Part shown: positions 4,988-6,164 of the stretch, piece after piece
How positions within the stretch are numbered: the stretch's first letter is position 1
How the letters are laid out: the number at the start of each line of letters is the position of its first letter
From: Chryseobacterium gleum
Lineage (GTDB): Bacteria > Bacteroidota > Bacteroidia > Flavobacteriales_D > Sanyastnellaceae
Length of the DNA: 6,164 nt
NCBI GenBank assembly: GCA_945897395.1
Contig: CAMDFE010000101.1
Span: forward strand, 1-6,164
Direction: 5' to 3'
Position numbers and translations under genes: made by a program
The notes under the pieces: generated by a model
Databases searched by the model: none
The model's input: only the letters and a program-made list of their open reading frames with translations
Told to the model about the DNA's origin: nothing

Positions 4988-6164
4988 GGGGGAGTTGTTT
5001 CAATTTTATGTATTTTTTTGCTTAGTGTTAATGTTGTTTTTGCGCAGAATGAAGACGATGCGTTGAGATTCTCAAATACGTTTGGTGCTTATTCAAATCG
5101 TGCCATTGGAATGGGAGGAGCATATACCGCCCTCGGAGCAGACTTCACTAATTTTTTTCAAAATCCTGCAGGTATTGCTGCCTACAAAAAGCAGAGCATG
5201 GAGTTTGGATTGAGTTTGCTATCGCGTTCAACACAAGTCGATTTTAACAACCGAGTTTCTTCCACTGGGGCAACCGGATTGGGAATAAATACGTTCGGAT
5301 TTACTTCAACTTTCGGAACAGCAGGATCCGGATGGGGTCCTTGGGTATACGGATTGGCCTATGGTAGAACACAATCATTTAAAAGAAAATACGATTTAGA
5401 ATCGAGCGACAATCAGTCTTCCTTGCTTGATGTATATACCAACCAGTTGAATGATTACAATCCTGCAAATGCTGATGTGACGGCTTCTTTTCCATTCGGC
5501 GCCGGATTGGCTTGGGAGAATTATTTAATTAACCCGGGAATTTCTGAACCTTATGAGCACGTGAACATAGATAACAATACCTTCACTCGCCGCCAGCATG
5601 TGGAAGAGAAAGGATATGTTCGTGAGACCTGCTTAAGTGTTGCGCGTGCGTTTGAGGAGAAGTTATTTTTAGGAGCATCCTTTGCCTTTCGAAAAGTAGT
5701 GTTTGAAAAGAATTCAACATATTCAGAATCTTTTTCTTCGAACGGAACCGCTATTAATTATTCTTTAATCGAAGACAATAACACGTCCGATGTTGTAACA
5801 AAAGGCCCCTCAGTTCAAGCTAAATTAGGTGTTCAATATGTCCCTAGTCCATATGTTCGTTTGGGAGCTTTTTGGCATTCCTCGTGCAAGCAATCGATAA
5901 GCGATAACTATACAGCGAAGATGGAGACTAACATTGGAGCAACCCCATACAGTTATTCTTCTGACAAAAACGTTTTTGATTATGGTTTTCAAATTCCGGC
6001 TATGGTGGGTGCTGGAGCTGCATTGATCTTGGGTAATTTTGGAATCTTATCGGCGGACTATGAATCTTCTGATTTTTCGAAAATGACGATGTACGGAATT
6101 ACAGGCGGGACTTCGGAATTCGCTCTAGAAAATCAAGCAATTCAGGAGAATTTTAAGCGAGTGC
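4940..6164 (+). CDS. FadL/OMPP1-family outer-membrane transport protein (3' partial)
   Basis: This is a predicted outer-membrane beta-barrel of the FadL/TodX (OMPP1) family, whose known members take up hydrophobic compounds such as long-chain fatty acids or aromatics. The frame is open from 4940 to the right edge (408 codons), so the C-terminus is missing; Bacteroidota members are often around 500 residues. An extended signal peptide (n-region of tetrapeptide repeats 1-16, hydrophobic core 19-34) ends at VVFA-Q, with cleavage predicted after Ala35. The mature N-terminus carries the family signature: an N-terminal segment RAIGMGGAYTALGADFTNFFQNPAG (in part, residues 57-81). Alternating hydrophobic/polar strands follow (for example GPWVYGLAYGR, LFLGASFAFRKVVF, VRLGAFWH, GAGAALILGNFGILSADYE). 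The ATG shares one base with the lipoprotein stop (TGATG), which suggests translational coupling. In-frame ATGs at 4952 and 4964 are alternatives; the last would give a signal peptide of more usual length. The transported substrate is unknown. Confidence 0.85.
   Translation, partial: MLHKMHSKMLHKVLRKGGVVSILCIFLLSVNVVFAQNEDDALRFSNTFGAYSNRAIGMGGAYTALGADFTNFFQNPAGIAAYKKQSMEFGLSLLSRSTQVDFNNRVSSTGATGLGINTFGFTSTFGTAGSGWGPWVYGLAYGRTQSFKRKYDLESSDNQSSLLDVYTNQLNDYNPANADVTASFPFGAGLAWENYLINPGISEPYEHVNIDNNTFTRRQHVEEKGYVRETCLSVARAFEEKLFLGASFAFRKVVFEKNSTYSESFSSNGTAINYSLIEDNNTSDVVTKGPSVQAKLGVQYVPSPYVRLGAFWHSSCKQSISDNYTAKMETNIGATPYSYSSDKNVFDYGFQIPAMVGAGAALILGNFGILSADYESSDFSKMTMYGITGGTSEFALENQAIQENFKRV

Overview
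The window looks like the chromosome of a Bacteroidota bacterium, probably of the order Flavobacteriales. Four things point there: a short 'type 3' prolyl-tRNA synthetase whose C-terminal domain has the form common in that phylum, an exact Bacteroidota-type -7 promoter box (TACATTTG) upstream of it, A-rich leaders that mostly lack a Shine-Dalgarno sequence, and a FadL-like outer-membrane barrel with the N-terminal motif seen in Bacteroidota. This placement is inference from sequence reading; no database search was run. No rRNA, tRNA, CRISPR array, insertion sequence or phage gene is visible.

Left part (1-1604, + strand): a 5'-truncated JmjC/cupin-fold oxygenase of the ribosomal oxygenase (ROX) family, with the full Fe(II)/2-oxoglutarate residue set, is followed 17 bases later by a small exported protein with two LTxxQ-type motifs (Spy/CpxP-like). 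A hairpin terminator ends this unit and may also serve the gene converging on it.

Middle (1602-3798, - strand): proS and an unrecognised 222-residue soluble protein form a tight two-gene operon with one base between stop and start. A promoter for it sits in the 68-base divergent intergenic region.

Right part (3810-6164, + strand): a predicted lipoprotein with an unusual block composition (acidic N-terminal part, a 96-residue uncharged Gly/Tyr/Asn block, then a cationic Ser/Pro pentapeptide-repeat tail) overlaps by one base (TGATG) the start of a FadL/OMPP1-family outer-membrane protein gene that runs off the right edge. The overlap suggests translational coupling and a shared role at the cell envelope. 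The FadL-like gene opens with four near-identical 12-bp units that supply several in-frame start codons.

Most of the window is ordinary housekeeping and envelope content. The best candidates for something undescribed are the block-composition lipoprotein coupled to the FadL-like barrel, and the repeat-built start region of that barrel gene.
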